The translations under genes and the position numbers were made by a program. A DNA stretch of 64,000 nt from the NCBI GenBank assembly GCA_019038745.1, contig JAHOYV010000019.1, positions 1 through 64,000 of the forward strand. The letters run 5' to 3'. Below the pieces are notes generated by a model. It was given only the letters and a program-made list of their open reading frames with translations, did no database searches and had not been told where the DNA came from. The stretch's first letter is position 1; every line of letters starts with the position of its first letter. Below, piece after piece: positions 17,301-26,388 of the stretch. The DNA comes from Gemmatimonadales bacterium (GTDB taxonomy: Bacteria; Krumholzibacteriota; Krumholzibacteriia; LZORAL124-64-63).

Positions 17301-17698
17301 GGCCGGACCTGGTTCCCGCCAAGCGACGGTTGGGCGGATATGACCTGTGGCGCCTCCCTGTCCTGGACCGTCAGCGGATCCTGAATCGGGCGATCCGGGA
17401 TGGGCTGCGCATCCAGATGCGTTCAATCCTTTTAACCAGCGGGACGACCATCGCCGGGCTTCTGCCGCTGCTGTATAAAAAAGAAAACGCTACCGGTAGC
17501 GATATCTGGGAGAACCTTGCCCTCAGTTCAATTGGAGGTCTGGCCAGCAGTACGGTGCTGATCCTCAGCGCCATCCCGGCTTTCTACTGGATGTTTACAC
17601 GTTGGGGATGGGGATTTGCTTATCTGAAACAGAGGATCAAGAGAATCGGCGGGAAATCATCCGGGGAGTTGGTTTCCGAGCCCGAAGCATCGGCCTGA
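14321..17698 (+). CDS. RND transporter permease 2, with extra membrane segments
   Basis: 1125 residues, about 90 longer than usual. It has the same architecture as its neighbour, with 'GMLLDNSILVLDAIHRRL' in the relay helix and 'GIVVNNAILLINRF' in the second bundle. Between the first bundle and the second periplasmic half it has three hydrophobic segments ('WAVGVVVIGLVTLAVTWAW', 'ALWVAGAAGLLLLVGVFVSF', 'FWFYPVLLSLALFVGTFFVF') where one (TM7) is expected, so two helices appear to be inserted. One adaptor plus two permeases recalls MdtABC, where two different permeases form one pump. No TolC-type gene is present in the window. Confidence 0.9.
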   Translation: MIRFAVDHPVATWMLFTALIVTGVYAVPRLNIEAMPETDLPELSIVTNWNGASPSAIQRSITLPIEEAVAGCHGVEDLDSVSRHGESTVTVKYKRGTNMEFARLELSERMGGVRRNLPSQAGQPYIRPYVPDELATEDFFSVSLISPLSMNELRDRAETWLVPRFLSIPGIADAELRGGARPLVRILLDLELMERYSLTADLVANRIDALDDIVPAGAVRRSGQELTVSVRDDVALQRLKGTVLSNLGGQSITLAQVATVKPDFEDIAYYSRINGENVITLNITKRSGQNSISISRRLRHELPLIKEAAPFPIHFEVDMDEGEDLEEKLKELVIRSLAILGLLFIMLAAALKQIRLTAIVIFSILLAIVICLAMFYFFGVSVNFITISGLTVCFGMLLDNSILVLDAIHRRLTGKWEGDSRRALIRGTHEVAFPILATTLTTVVAFLSFIFMTDRLSQFYTPLAVSVGIAMLASILVAFCWIPVALRGTAEKEMRNGSADNDEFGLGGWSMLWRWAVGVVVIGLVTLAVTWAWKGRFTAQDTALWVAGAAGLLLLVGVFVSFVDRLTRLHLRFWFYPVLLSLALFVGTFFVFKEKVRTGGFWRQQPAEQIVVYLERPVGTDVKLSSETIKLFEQEILPIPEGAHLRSGAFSNRAWAVIEFEEELLASAYPELFRNKLIVLAEELGGMFIWINGFGDPYMKGGRGGGMSNSTIRLTGYNSKELKAISDGVLDRLDRNRRVRNSRLTSGDRFSRNNTDETVIMLDRKALTQHRLSMAEIMGHIRRLLGVENPWHMILDGEDQRLMLTFDDAAEIEYDQILGRTFTTSGDQKVQLGRLISIESRPEISSINRHDQKYSQLLNWEYIGTDRMRRQFITDIIKGIELPYGYTVEDMSGQQITEEEEEELQNTLWLTLAFIFMALAAMFESLFLPGLVLLAIPMALIGVAGMFWATGYEFDSSAKIGLVLMFGIVVNNAILLINRFRLQVRELLAEEDFGPDLVPAKRRLGGYDLWRLPVLDRQRILNRAIRDGLRIQMRSILLTSGTTIAGLLPLLYKKENATGSDIWENLALSSIGGLASSTVLILSAIPAFYWMFTRWGWGFAYLKQRIKRIGGKSSGELVSEPEASA

Positions 17699-18069
17699 GA
17701 CCTGCACCTCAAACAGGATGCCCAACAGGAACTGGGTCTGTCCCCTGGGTGGTGGACCTTCCCCCGGGGGAAAATTTTGCGGGAAGAATCCAAGTTGGAA
17801 GAAATCGGGATGGCCCGTGGGATTTTCCAACAAGCCCCATATTATGTCCTGGCAAGTTGAACCCCTACCAAAACAGTATCCATGTAGTTGAGGAATGCGG
17901 ACGTAAATAGAATATTCAGCCTCTGCGAAACACGGAAAAACCTAAAATATCCTTCGAAAATTTGTGCTGTATCCCCGGGGGATTTATGTTCTAATTCCAA
18001 TCGTTGTCAACCTAATCAGATCCTTCCAATGGATCATTTTTCGGTCCCCCAGTCAGGAGAGAAGAATTC
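17699..18069. other. sdh upstream region with GC palindromes
   Basis: 371 bases without a gene. It holds a 14-bp perfect palindrome TTCCCCCGGGGGAA at 17759-17772 and a second one, ATCCCC-g-GGGGAT, at 17971-17983. The first, including the following AAAAT, reappears at 60223-60240. Function unknown; possibly operators or part of a long leader before sdhC. Confidence 0.5.
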
Positions 18070-18780
18070 ATGGATTCCTTCGGTTCGACCCTCTGGTCAT
18101 CGGTGGGCAAGAAGGTAATTACCGGCATCACGGGATTGGCGCTTTTTGCGTTCGTCGGCGTGCACTTGGTCGGTAATTTCACCCTTTTTCTCGGCCCCGG
18201 GGCGTTTAACGGCTACGCCCATTTTCTGGAAAGCGCCCTGCATGGGTGGCTGATTTACGCCTTCGAAGCCGGCATCATCGTCCTCTTCTTTTTCCACATT
18301 ATTTCCACTTTCACCGTGGCCTGGACCGACAAGCGCAAAGCTCGCGCCATCGGGTACAAGTATGGGAAGAATGCCGGCGGCAAAAGTCGCAAGACATTCT
18401 CCTCCATCTCGATGATCTATACTGGAATCCTGCTGGTTATTTTCGTCATCTACCATGTCAAGATTTTCAAGTTGGTAGACCATGAATTGATCGGGCCGGA
18501 TAATGTAAAAAATCTCTACAAGGTCGTGGTGACGGGCTTCAAGAACCCCCTCCTGGCCGGCGGAACCACGGTGCTTATGATCCTGCTGGGTTTCCACCTC
18601 AGGCATGGAATCTGGAGTGCCTTCCAGTCCATAGGCTGGGCCAACGACCGCTATCTGCCGATCCTGACGAAGATCGCACTGATAGTCTCCATTCTCCTGG
18701 CTATCGGTTTCGTGGCCCTTCCGATCTACCTCTACTTCGTGGGCGACCCCAATGCGGTCGCCGGGCCGGGAGGTCACTAA
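18070..18780 (+). CDS. sdhC: succinate dehydrogenase cytochrome b558 subunit
   Basis: 236 residues with five hydrophobic helices, the single-subunit b558 type of Bacillus/Bacteroidetes (no SdhD). Likely haem-ligand His residues sit in 'GVHLVGN' (H32), 'SALHGW' (H58), 'FFFHIIS' (H76), 'IYHVKI' (H129) and 'LLGFHLRHG' (H176). It anchors SdhAB to the inner membrane and passes electrons to quinone. AGGAGA lies ten bases before the ATG. sdhA begins 1 base after its stop. Confidence 0.92.
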   Translation: MDSFGSTLWSSVGKKVITGITGLALFAFVGVHLVGNFTLFLGPGAFNGYAHFLESALHGWLIYAFEAGIIVLFFFHIISTFTVAWTDKRKARAIGYKYGKNAGGKSRKTFSSISMIYTGILLVIFVIYHVKIFKLVDHELIGPDNVKNLYKVVVTGFKNPLLAGGTTVLMILLGFHLRHGIWSAFQSIGWANDRYLPILTKIALIVSILLAIGFVALPIYLYFVGDPNAVAGPGGH

Positions 18781-18781
18781 C

Positions 18782-20710
18782 ATGACAGGCAACAGGATTC
18801 TAGACGCCAAGATCCCCGGCGGCCCACTGGCCGACATGTGGGACAAGCATATGATTGACAGCCCCCTGGTCGCTCCGGGTGGCAATCGGCGCAAGCGTAC
18901 GGTCATCGTCGTGGGCACCGGTTTGGCCGGTGGAGGCGCAGCCGCAACGATGGGCGAGCTGGGCTACAACGTGCTGAACTTCTGCATCCAGGACACCCCG
19001 CGCCGGGCGCACAGTGTGGCCGCCCAGGGCGGCATCAACGCCTCGAAGAACTATCAAAACGACGGCGACAGCGTATACCGCCTGTTCTACGACACGATCA
19101 AGGGCGGCGACTACCGCTCCCGCGAAGCGAACACCTACCGTCTGGCCCAACTCTCGATGGGCATCATCGACCAGTCGGTGGCCATGGGCGTTCCTTTTGC
19201 CCGGGAGTACGGCGGCACCCTGGCCAACCGTTCCTTCGGCGGGGTCCAGGTCAGTCGTACCTTCTACGCCCGGGGCCAAACGGGCCAGCAGCTTCTGCTC
19301 GGCGTCTACAGCGCCCTCGTGCGACAAATTGATGCGGGAACGGTTAAAATGTTCCCCCGTCACGAAATGCTGGACCTGGTAGTGGTCGACGGCAAGGCCC
19401 GCGGCATTATCGCCCGCGAGCTGACCACCGGTGAGATCAAACGCTACGAGGCCGACGCAGTGGTCCTTGCCACCGGCGGTTACAGCCCGGTGTTCTACCT
19501 TTCCACAAACGCCGTGAACAGCAACGCGACAGCTGCCTGGAGAGCGCACCGGCGGGGAGCCTTGTTCTCCAACCCGTGTTATACGCAGATCCATCCGACC
19601 GCAGTTCCACAGATGGGCGACTATCAGTCCAAGCTCACGCTGATGAGCGAGAGCCTGCGCAACGACGGCCGGGTGTGGGTGCCCAAAGCGCCCGGCGACA
19701 AGCGGCGACCCAACGACATTCCCGAGAGCGAACGCGACTACTATCTGGAGCGTCGTTATCCCGCCTTCGGCAACCTGGTGCCGCGCGACATCGCAGCCCG
19801 GGCCGCGAAGGTGGAATGCGACAAGGGCAAGAGCGCCTACTACTCCGACCAGTCGGTGTACCTGGATTTCTCCGAGGCCATCGGACGGTTGGGGAAGGAT
19901 GTCGTCGGAGATCGTTACGGCAATCTGTTCGACATGTACAATGAGATCATCGGCGACAATCCATATGAAACGCCGATGATGATCTATCCCGCCCCCCACT
20001 ACACAATGGGCGGCCTGTGGGTGGACTACAACCTGCAGAGTACGATCGAAGGCCTGTTCGTGACCGGTGAAGCCAACTTCTCCGATCACGGCGCCAACCG
20101 ACTGGGTGCCAGCGCCTTGATGCAGGGCCTGGCCGACGGCTATTTCGTTACGCCCCGGGTTGTGGCCAACTACCTGGCCAACGCCGATCTGGTGAACACC
20201 AGCACCGACGCCGAGGAGTTCAAGGCAGTGGAAAACGATGTGCGTGGGCACTTCCAACGCCTGCTCAACATCAAGGGCGATCGCACCGTGCGGGACATCC
20301 ATTGGGAACTGGGCCGCACGATGTGGGACAAAGTCGGTATGGCCCGCAACGGCGAGGGTCTTAAAGAGGCCATCGGCAAGATCGGCAAATTGCGCGAAGA
20401 GTTCTGGCAGAACCTGAAACTCACCGGCAATGAAAACGACCTGAACAAGCAACTGGAACAGGCAAACCGGTTGGGTGATTACCTCGAACTGGGCGAACTG
20501 ATGGCCCGTGATGCCCTGATGCGCGAAGAATCGTGCGGTGGACATTTCCGTGAGGAGCACAAGACCGAGGACGGCGAAGCCAAGCGCGACGACGCCAATT
20601 TTACCTTCGTCTCGGCCTGGGAATACACGGGCGAAAACCAGGAACCGGTGATGCACAAGGAACCCCTGGTCTTCGACAACGTCGAACTGAAAACCCGCAG
20701 CTACAAATAG
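18782..20710 (+). CDS. sdhA: succinate dehydrogenase/fumarate reductase flavoprotein subunit
   Basis: 642 residues from the ATG at 18782, which has GGGAGGT upstream. FAD-binding '[19 protein letters not shown]' is followed by '[14 protein letters not shown]', whose His77 is the expected covalent flavin attachment site. Substrate-site elements 'QIHPTAV' and '[10 protein letters not shown]' and the C-terminal helical domain are present. The form matches the b558-linked SdhA of non-proteobacterial lineages. It oxidises succinate in the TCA cycle (or reduces fumarate in reverse). It is second of three genes. Confidence 0.95.
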   Translation: MTGNRILDAKIPGGPLADMWDKHMIDSPLVAPGGNRRKRTVIVVGTGLAGGGAAATMGELGYNVLNFCIQDTPRRAHSVAAQGGINASKNYQNDGDSVYRLFYDTIKGGDYRSREANTYRLAQLSMGIIDQSVAMGVPFAREYGGTLANRSFGGVQVSRTFYARGQTGQQLLLGVYSALVRQIDAGTVKMFPRHEMLDLVVVDGKARGIIARELTTGEIKRYEADAVVLATGGYSPVFYLSTNAVNSNATAAWRAHRRGALFSNPCYTQIHPTAVPQMGDYQSKLTLMSESLRNDGRVWVPKAPGDKRRPNDIPESERDYYLERRYPAFGNLVPRDIAARAAKVECDKGKSAYYSDQSVYLDFSEAIGRLGKDVVGDRYGNLFDMYNEIIGDNPYETPMMIYPAPHYTMGGLWVDYNLQSTIEGLFVTGEANFSDHGANRLGASALMQGLADGYFVTPRVVANYLANADLVNTSTDAEEFKAVENDVRGHFQRLLNIKGDRTVRDIHWELGRTMWDKVGMARNGEGLKEAIGKIGKLREEFWQNLKLTGNENDLNKQLEQANRLGDYLELGELMARDALMREESCGGHFREEHKTEDGEAKRDDANFTFVSAWEYTGENQEPVMHKEPLVFDNVELKTRSYK

Positions 20711-20726
20711 AGGAAGGATCGTCCCA

Positions 20727-21497
20727 ATGAGTGACCAGTCAGACAAGAACGGAATGACGATTCACCTGAAGATCTGGCGACAGGCCCGCGGCGCAAGTCA
20801 GGGCAATTTCGTCGAATACACGGTGAACAACGTCTTGGCCGAAATGTCCTTCCTCGAGATGCTCGATATTCTGAACGAGGATCTCGTCAAGAAGGGCGAT
20901 GAAGCAATCGAATTCGACAACGATTGCCGTGAGGGCATTTGCGGCACTTGCGGTCTGGTGATCAGCGGTGTGGCCCACGGCACGCACGCCGGTACCACGA
21001 CCTGCGAGGTGAGGATGCGGAACTACTCCGACGGGGACACCATCACCGTCGAACCGTTCCGAGCCAAGCCGTTCACCATCATCAAGGATTTGGTGGTCGA
21101 CCGCAGTTCCTTCGACCGGATCCAGGCCAAGGGCGGATTCGTCTCGATGAATGTGGGCTCGGCCCCCGACGGCAACGCCGTCCCCGTACCCAAGGAAGCA
21201 GCCGACAACGCCATGGACGCGGCCAGTTGTATCGGCTGCGGAGCCTGCGTGGCTGCCTGTCCCAACGCTTCCGCCTCCTTGTTCGTGAGCGCCAAGATCA
21301 GCCAGTTCTCCTGGCTGCCCCAGGGTGATCCCGAGCGAACGCGGCGAGCATTACTCATGGTAGAGCAGATGGACGCGGAAGGCTTCGGCAACTGCTCGAA
21401 TCATGGGGAGTGCGAGGCGGTTTGCCCGAAGGAGATCTCGATCCAGAACATCGCGCGCATGAGGCGTGAATTCATCAAGGCGGCCTTCAAGGGCTGA
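20727..21497 (+). CDS. sdhB: succinate dehydrogenase iron-sulfur subunit
   Basis: 256 residues. The N-terminal ferredoxin domain carries the [2Fe-2S] ligands '[10 protein letters not shown]' (C67, C72, C75) and C93. The C-terminal domain carries '[14 protein letters not shown]' and '[15 protein letters not shown]' for the [4Fe-4S] and [3Fe-4S] clusters. It relays electrons from SdhA to SdhC. AGGAAGGA is upstream of the ATG. It is the last gene of the operon, with a terminator 25 bases after the stop. Confidence 0.95.
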   Translation: MSDQSDKNGMTIHLKIWRQARGASQGNFVEYTVNNVLAEMSFLEMLDILNEDLVKKGDEAIEFDNDCREGICGTCGLVISGVAHGTHAGTTTCEVRMRNYSDGDTITVEPFRAKPFTIIKDLVVDRSSFDRIQAKGGFVSMNVGSAPDGNAVPVPKEAADNAMDAASCIGCGACVAACPNASASLFVSAKISQFSWLPQGDPERTRRALLMVEQMDAEGFGNCSNHGECEAVCPKEISIQNIARMRREFIKAAFKG

Positions 21498-21522
21498 GCG
21501 AACCCTGGCTTCTGACAAACCG

Positions 21523-21569
21523 AGCCCCCGAGAGTCCTCGTACCCGAGTACTTTCGGGGGCTTTTCTTT
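21523..21569 (+). terminator. intrinsic terminator of sdhCAB
   Basis: AGCCCCCGAGAGT and ACTTTCGGGGGCT form a strong stem, followed by TTTCTTTC. Confidence 0.85.
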
Positions 21570-21898
21570 CATTTCCTTCGTGTTAATCGCCCCATTCAAA
21601 CCGTTCTCCGGGAAAGAATCGCCAATTCGGCATGTGGTTTGCTGTAGTTACAAGCAGTTCGGACCCCGCTGAATCGAAATATGGCCCTTTCGGCCCGGGA
21701 AAGACCAGATCCGGAACCTTCGGACTCGTATCCCAAAGTGGCCTTAGCACCTGGTTATTTAGGGTCTGAACCGGAAAATCCAGGCTCTCTGCCTGAAATA
21801 TATTCACTGATCCTGCTCATTCGCACGAATGGAACGCAGTGAACGGATTTTCAGGGGTACGGAAAAGCCAAAAGAAATTGTTTTCTGGAGGAAAAATG
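21570..21898. other. intergenic region before the pilY1-like gene
   Basis: About 330 bases. A small GGCC-ctttc-GGCC hairpin lies near 21682. I recognise no promoter, RNA or convincing small gene. GGAGG at 21887-21891 is the ribosome site of the next gene. Confidence 0.4.
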
Positions 21899-24670
21899 AT
21901 GAAAACCGAACAGTCGCCACGCAGGGGGAACATCCTGGTTACTCGTTGGGGAAGGCTGCTGGGAGTTCTGGGAATCTTACTCACGTTTGGAATCGCCCCG
22001 GCCCAGGCCCTGGATTGCGAGATCCCCCTATTCGTCCAGCAATCCCTCATGGGTGCCAACGTCATGATCCTGGCCGACAACTCAGGATCCATGAACCAGG
22101 CGGTGTATCATCTGAATTACGATTCAGATACCACTTATGCTGGAAATTTCACAAGTGAATCCTTGTACTATATTTCCAAAGCCGAGGAAAAAACTCCCAA
22201 GGACTTCGACACAACGTGGCCTGATGTCCCTAGGGCGGAACTCGTCGTATCGGACAATGGGCAAAATGGTACATACCCAGGCAATTACCTGAACTGGATC
22301 TACTTCCACGCCACCGACGCTGAACGTCTTGACCTTCCGCTGACAACACGAATTCAGGTTTTGAAAGAAGTCCTCTGTCAGATCATCGACAACGGTAGCA
22401 GTCAATTGAACTTCGGACTGACCATTTTCCAAAATGAAAGCGGTGGCAACGTCGTCGCCAAGTGCGGCACGAACCCTGTTTCGATCAAGGCAACCATCAA
22501 CGGTTTGACAGCCAACACGTGGACCCCCCTGGGAGAATCGCTGGAGACCCTGGTGGATTATTGGAATTATGACGGTCCCGACGCTGCCATCCAGTCCTGG
22601 TGCCAGTACAGCTTCAACCTCGTGATCACCGACGGTTTGCCCACCATGGACACGGAAGTCAGCGCTTACTTGCATGACGCCGATGGGGACGGGAACGACC
22701 CGGGCAATTGCACCAGCATCGGAGCCCCCTACCCGGACACCTACAACTGCAGCGACCATATTGACGACGTAGCCTATTACATGGCTCACGAAGATCTGCG
22801 GCCTGATCTGGAGAGCGACCAGTTTGTGCCTACGTATGTGGTTGGATTTCATGAGAACGGCGATTTGTTGCACGAAACAGCTACAAACGGCGACGGACTC
22901 TTCTTCCTCTGTGACAACGCGGTAGAGTTGTACGCCTCGATCGATTTCGCCATCCAGGACATCATGCGACGAATATCCTCCGGTTCGGCCGTGGCCGTTG
23001 TATCGACTGAGCAGGGTGACGATGACCGCCTGTACCGGGGCAAGTTCATGCCCCTGGATTGGGATGGCTATCTGGAATGCTATACCCTGCCTATGGAGGC
23101 CAACAAACCGGCCCTTTGGGAAGCAGGATCCATCCTGGCCAGCCGGGATCCCTCGACCCGACGTATTGCCACCGCCCTGGGTTCTACCGTTTACGATTTT
23201 ACAGCGGGTAACGCCTCCGACCTGGCCGCCGCCATGGGAGCGGCCGATGAAACCGAGGCGGAGAACCTGATTAACTGGGCCCGAGGAAATGATGTGGAAG
23301 GCCTGAGAAATCGCCGTGGCTGGAGATTGGGCGACATCGTCCATTCCACCCCCGTCGTGGTCGGTGCTCCGGCCAATTACACCCCGGAAGAAACCTACCA
23401 GGCCTACTATGTGGACAACAAGGACCGTAAAAAATTGGTCTATGTAGGAGCCAACGACGGCATGCTTCACGCATTTGATGCCGACACCGGCGAGGAGGCC
23501 TGGGCCTTCGTACCCCAATTCGCGCTTCCCGACTTCGCCTCCCTGGCTGATTCGGGTTACTGTCATACCTTTACCTGCGATCAAACTGTGACCGTCAAAG
23601 ACGCCAAGCTGAGCGGGATATGGAACACTATCCTGGTCTCGGGCGGCCGCGAGGGCGGAAATGCCGTCTTCGCCCTAAACATTACCGACCCCGACAGCCC
23701 TGAGGTCTTGTGGCAGAAGGTCCTACCCAACGGACACGACTTCTCTTCCATGGTGGAAGCCATCTCCATTTCCGGCCGGTCGGTGGCCCTGGTCGGCAGC
23801 GGCTTGGACGAAATCGATGCCGAGGCATGGCTGTACGCCTATGATCTGGAGAACGGAGACCTTCTCAGTTCCCGGTTATTGAGCACCGAAAAATACCGCA
23901 ACAAAGCCTGCCGACCCGCGGTGGTGGATTACGATCTTGACGGGAGCGTGGATCTGGTCTACATGGCCGATCTGGGCGGCAGCCTATGGCGTATGGAAAC
24001 CAACGGCTCGACTATTTTGAACAACTGGGACATCTCTGAACTGTACACCGGTGACCAGCCCATCACTGCCCCACCCTCACCCTCATTTGGACCTGGAGGA
24101 GCTATCTACATCTACTTCGGCACCGGGGCCTACCTCACCGAAGATGACATGATGACGGCCGACCCGCAGTATTTCGTCGGTGTTTTCGATCACCACGATG
24201 GATCCACGCAAAGCCTGAAGACTCTTGTAAACCAGACCGATTCAATCGATGACGTCTCGGGAAGCGGTGGGTGGTACATCGAGCTCAATCAGGCCCTCGG
24301 TGAACGTGTTAAGGGCAAGGCGGTCGTAATCGCCGAGAACGTGATCTTCACTTCTTTCGCTCCGACCCTGGATGCTTGTGCCGCAGGTGGCGAGTCCTGG
24401 CTGTACAAAATGGCATACGACGACGCGGGGTTGCTGGAGGATGAAGAACAAGAGAATCCCGAGGACAGGGTCCTCGCCTTGGGCCAGGGTATCGCTTCTC
24501 ATCCAGTGGTCGATCTTGCCCAGGGGCAGGTCGTAATCCAATCCAGCGACGCCTCGATCACCGTCAACGACATTGCAACCGAATTCCTGCGGTTGAAAGT
24601 CAGATCCTGGCAGGAGGACTTTGATTATTCCACGAGCCCGAGCACACCCGAAGATACGGAAACCTTTTAA
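21899..24670 (+). CDS. pilY1: PilY1/PilC-like type IV pilus tip protein
   Basis: 923 residues from the ATG at 21899 (GGAGG seven bases upstream; an ATG three bases earlier is possible). A signal peptide ends near 'APAQA'. A von Willebrand A domain follows with the MIDAS motif 'ADNSGSM' (D60, S62, S64), a Thr in 'TWTPLGE' and an Asp in 'VITDGLP'. The C-terminal half is the PilY1 propeller: 'WRLGDIVHSTPVVVG', 'LVYVGANDGMLHAFDADTGEE', 'VALVGSGLD'. PilY1 proteins sit at the pilus tip and mediate adhesion or mechanosensing. No minor-pilin genes are adjacent, which is unusual. Confidence 0.85.
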   Translation: MKTEQSPRRGNILVTRWGRLLGVLGILLTFGIAPAQALDCEIPLFVQQSLMGANVMILADNSGSMNQAVYHLNYDSDTTYAGNFTSESLYYISKAEEKTPKDFDTTWPDVPRAELVVSDNGQNGTYPGNYLNWIYFHATDAERLDLPLTTRIQVLKEVLCQIIDNGSSQLNFGLTIFQNESGGNVVAKCGTNPVSIKATINGLTANTWTPLGESLETLVDYWNYDGPDAAIQSWCQYSFNLVITDGLPTMDTEVSAYLHDADGDGNDPGNCTSIGAPYPDTYNCSDHIDDVAYYMAHEDLRPDLESDQFVPTYVVGFHENGDLLHETATNGDGLFFLCDNAVELYASIDFAIQDIMRRISSGSAVAVVSTEQGDDDRLYRGKFMPLDWDGYLECYTLPMEANKPALWEAGSILASRDPSTRRIATALGSTVYDFTAGNASDLAAAMGAADETEAENLINWARGNDVEGLRNRRGWRLGDIVHSTPVVVGAPANYTPEETYQAYYVDNKDRKKLVYVGANDGMLHAFDADTGEEAWAFVPQFALPDFASLADSGYCHTFTCDQTVTVKDAKLSGIWNTILVSGGREGGNAVFALNITDPDSPEVLWQKVLPNGHDFSSMVEAISISGRSVALVGSGLDEIDAEAWLYAYDLENGDLLSSRLLSTEKYRNKACRPAVVDYDLDGSVDLVYMADLGGSLWRMETNGSTILNNWDISELYTGDQPITAPPSPSFGPGGAIYIYFGTGAYLTEDDMMTADPQYFVGVFDHHDGSTQSLKTLVNQTDSIDDVSGSGGWYIELNQALGERVKGKAVVIAENVIFTSFAPTLDACAAGGESWLYKMAYDDAGLLEDEEQENPEDRVLALGQGIASHPVVDLAQGQVVIQSSDASITVNDIATEFLRLKVRSWQEDFDYSTSPSTPEDTETF

Positions 24671-24687
24671 TGATTGGAGGCCTGAAG

Positions 24688-25140
24688 ATGACCCGCGCAA
24701 TACTATTCATGCTTGCTTTGGGCACGGCAGCAAGCCTTTTGGTTCCCTTGGACACCGAAGCCGGCTGGCTGGGCAAGTTGAAGGGCAAGTCCACGGATAA
24801 GACATCCGAACTGGATTTGGTCCCACGCTACGACAACTACCCCACCATGGGTTTCCATCTGGGCACGCTGAGCAGGGACAGTTGGACCGGTTGGCGGTTG
24901 GACGAATTGAATGTCCAGTTTACACGCGACTGCGTCATCACCAGCAACAATGACGACAAGGGCGAAATGGTCGAGGGTAAACAGGCCATTATCACCGGAT
25001 CCCGCGTCGGCGATACGATCATTGCCCAACGAGTGACCATCCTGAAACCCAACTGGGATGCAGGTCCGAAGAACACCCAGGAGAATGTGATCTGGAGCGA
25101 TTCCGATCCCACCGTGGGAGTGGGAAACGGTCCTTCCTAG
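24688..25140 (+). CDS. small exported protein downstream of pilY1
   Basis: 150 residues from the ATG at 24688 (GGAGG seven bases upstream; an earlier ATG at 24670 overlaps the pilY1 stop). Signal peptide 'ILFMLALGTAASLLVPLDTEAG'. The mature domain is small and beta-rich ('FTRDCVITSNNDDKGEMVEGKQAIITGSRVGDTIIAQRVTIL'), looking like a small barrel. I recognise no family. Its 17-base spacing behind pilY1 and the terminator right after it make the two a bicistronic unit, so it may be a partner of the tip protein. Confidence 0.65.
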   Translation: MTRAILFMLALGTAASLLVPLDTEAGWLGKLKGKSTDKTSELDLVPRYDNYPTMGFHLGTLSRDSWTGWRLDELNVQFTRDCVITSNNDDKGEMVEGKQAIITGSRVGDTIIAQRVTILKPNWDAGPKNTQENVIWSDSDPTVGVGNGPS

Positions 25141-25163
25141 GGGTTGGTTGAATATTCAAGGAA

Positions 25164-25203
25164 CAATGGCCGCTGGACATTCAGGTCCGGCGGCCATTTT
25201 TTC
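25164..25203 (+). terminator. intrinsic terminator after the pilY1 unit
   Basis: ATGGCCGCtGGAC and GGTCCgGCGGCCAT form a long stem with an ATTCA loop, followed by six T. Confidence 0.85.
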
Positions 25204-25374
25204 GGATTCCCGCCCTCGGAAAATTCTGGGACGGGGGCCCATATTGGGTACTGGACCTCCTCCCGTTTTTCGATTAAATTCCCCAGTTACCATGGGAAAC
25301 GCCTTCGCGTACCCTATACCAAAAGCAACAAAGTAATCTCGCCAACCCGGCGACCTTTCCGAAAGGCCCGTGCC

Positions 25375-26349
25375 ATGTCCAAGCACATCGATGTACTCCT
25401 GCTGCTGGCCCTGCCCGCCAGCGGAAAATCCGAAGCCCGACGCTACTTGGCCAGCCTCAGCCCCGAGCAGTGCCGGGAGCAGTTCGGCATCGGCCATACC
25501 GCCCAGCTCGACGACTTTCCCTATGTTCACATCATGCGTAGGATAAGTGACGAGTTGACCGCCCGCGGTCATGCCGGAATGTTCTTCATCTCGGGTTCCC
25601 TGCCGTTCCGCAATTCCATCGACTGGCTGACTTTGATCGAGTTGATGAACGAGGATTACGAGGATCTGGTATCGGGAAACAAACCGTCTCCCGAATCGGC
25701 CTCCCTGTGGCTCTTCGACCGGATCGACGCGGCCCGGGTAAGGGCCGGCGGAGAAGCCATCATCGGTACCCTGGAAGAATCCGTGCGCAGGGAAATCGCC
25801 GGCCCCATTGAGGACGAGTCCCGCAAATTGTTGGACGACAAGGTCGCCGAAGTTCCTGACGATCTGGAAGGTAAAACAGTGGTGATCGAATTTGCCCGTG
25901 GAGGCGCAGACGGCTCGACAATGCCCTTGCCCCATCCCTTCGGATACCGGGCGAACGTGGCTCAACTGAGCCCGGCCATCCTGGAAAAAGCCAGTATCCT
26001 TTATATCTGGGTTACTCCCGAGGAATCCCGGCGCAAGAACGAAGCTCGCACTGATCCAGACGATCCGGGCAGCATTCTGCACCACGGCGTACCTCTGGCC
26101 GTCATGTATGGGGATTACGGCTGCGACGACATGGCCTACCTGCTGGAGGTGTCGGACAAACCAGACACGGTGCAGGTCGAGAAAGACGGCAAGACCTACA
26201 ATCTGCCGCTCGGCCGTTTCGACAACCGCTCGGATCGGACATCCTTCATTCGCGGGGAAGAAGCCGATTGGTCCGCCGAAGACGTGGCTAAGCTGCAGTC
26301 GGGAATGCGGGAAGCGTTCAACCAGTTGGAACACGGTCAGAAGGGTTGA
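25375..26349 (+). CDS. P-loop NTPase/kinase-like protein of unknown role
   Basis: 324 residues from the ATG at 25375; the frame extends further left but without a start signal, and the P-loop lies right after this ATG. 'LLLALPASGKSEARRYL' is a Walker A motif of the kind seen in small-molecule and nucleotide kinases. 'QLDDFPYVHIMRRI' and 'TVVIEFARGGADGS' would follow as in kinases with a lid, and 'IWVTPEESRRKNEAR' recalls an arginine-bearing lid. No named family is recognised. It is convergent with the Nramp-like gene. Confidence 0.6.
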   Translation: MSKHIDVLLLLALPASGKSEARRYLASLSPEQCREQFGIGHTAQLDDFPYVHIMRRISDELTARGHAGMFFISGSLPFRNSIDWLTLIELMNEDYEDLVSGNKPSPESASLWLFDRIDAARVRAGGEAIIGTLEESVRREIAGPIEDESRKLLDDKVAEVPDDLEGKTVVIEFARGGADGSTMPLPHPFGYRANVAQLSPAILEKASILYIWVTPEESRRKNEARTDPDDPGSILHHGVPLAVMYGDYGCDDMAYLLEVSDKPDTVQVEKDGKTYNLPLGRFDNRSDRTSFIRGEEADWSAEDVAKLQSGMREAFNQLEHGQKG

Positions 26350-26388
26350 TGGGAACCTGCTGGGCCCTGTTCCTGGTTGCCTAGAAAC

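Noticed and set aside
18800-20746. 648-codon open frame on the minus strand
   Set aside because: It lies opposite sdhA, is a by-product of GC-rich codon use, and has no ribosome site or recognisable domain.
21583-21807. 74-codon frame on the minus strand between sdhB and pilY1
   Set aside because: No ribosome site, no recognisable features, and it covers a hairpin-rich intergenic stretch.
22124-23584. 486-codon open frame on the minus strand
   Set aside because: It is antisense to the pilY1-like gene, whose own frame shows clear domains.
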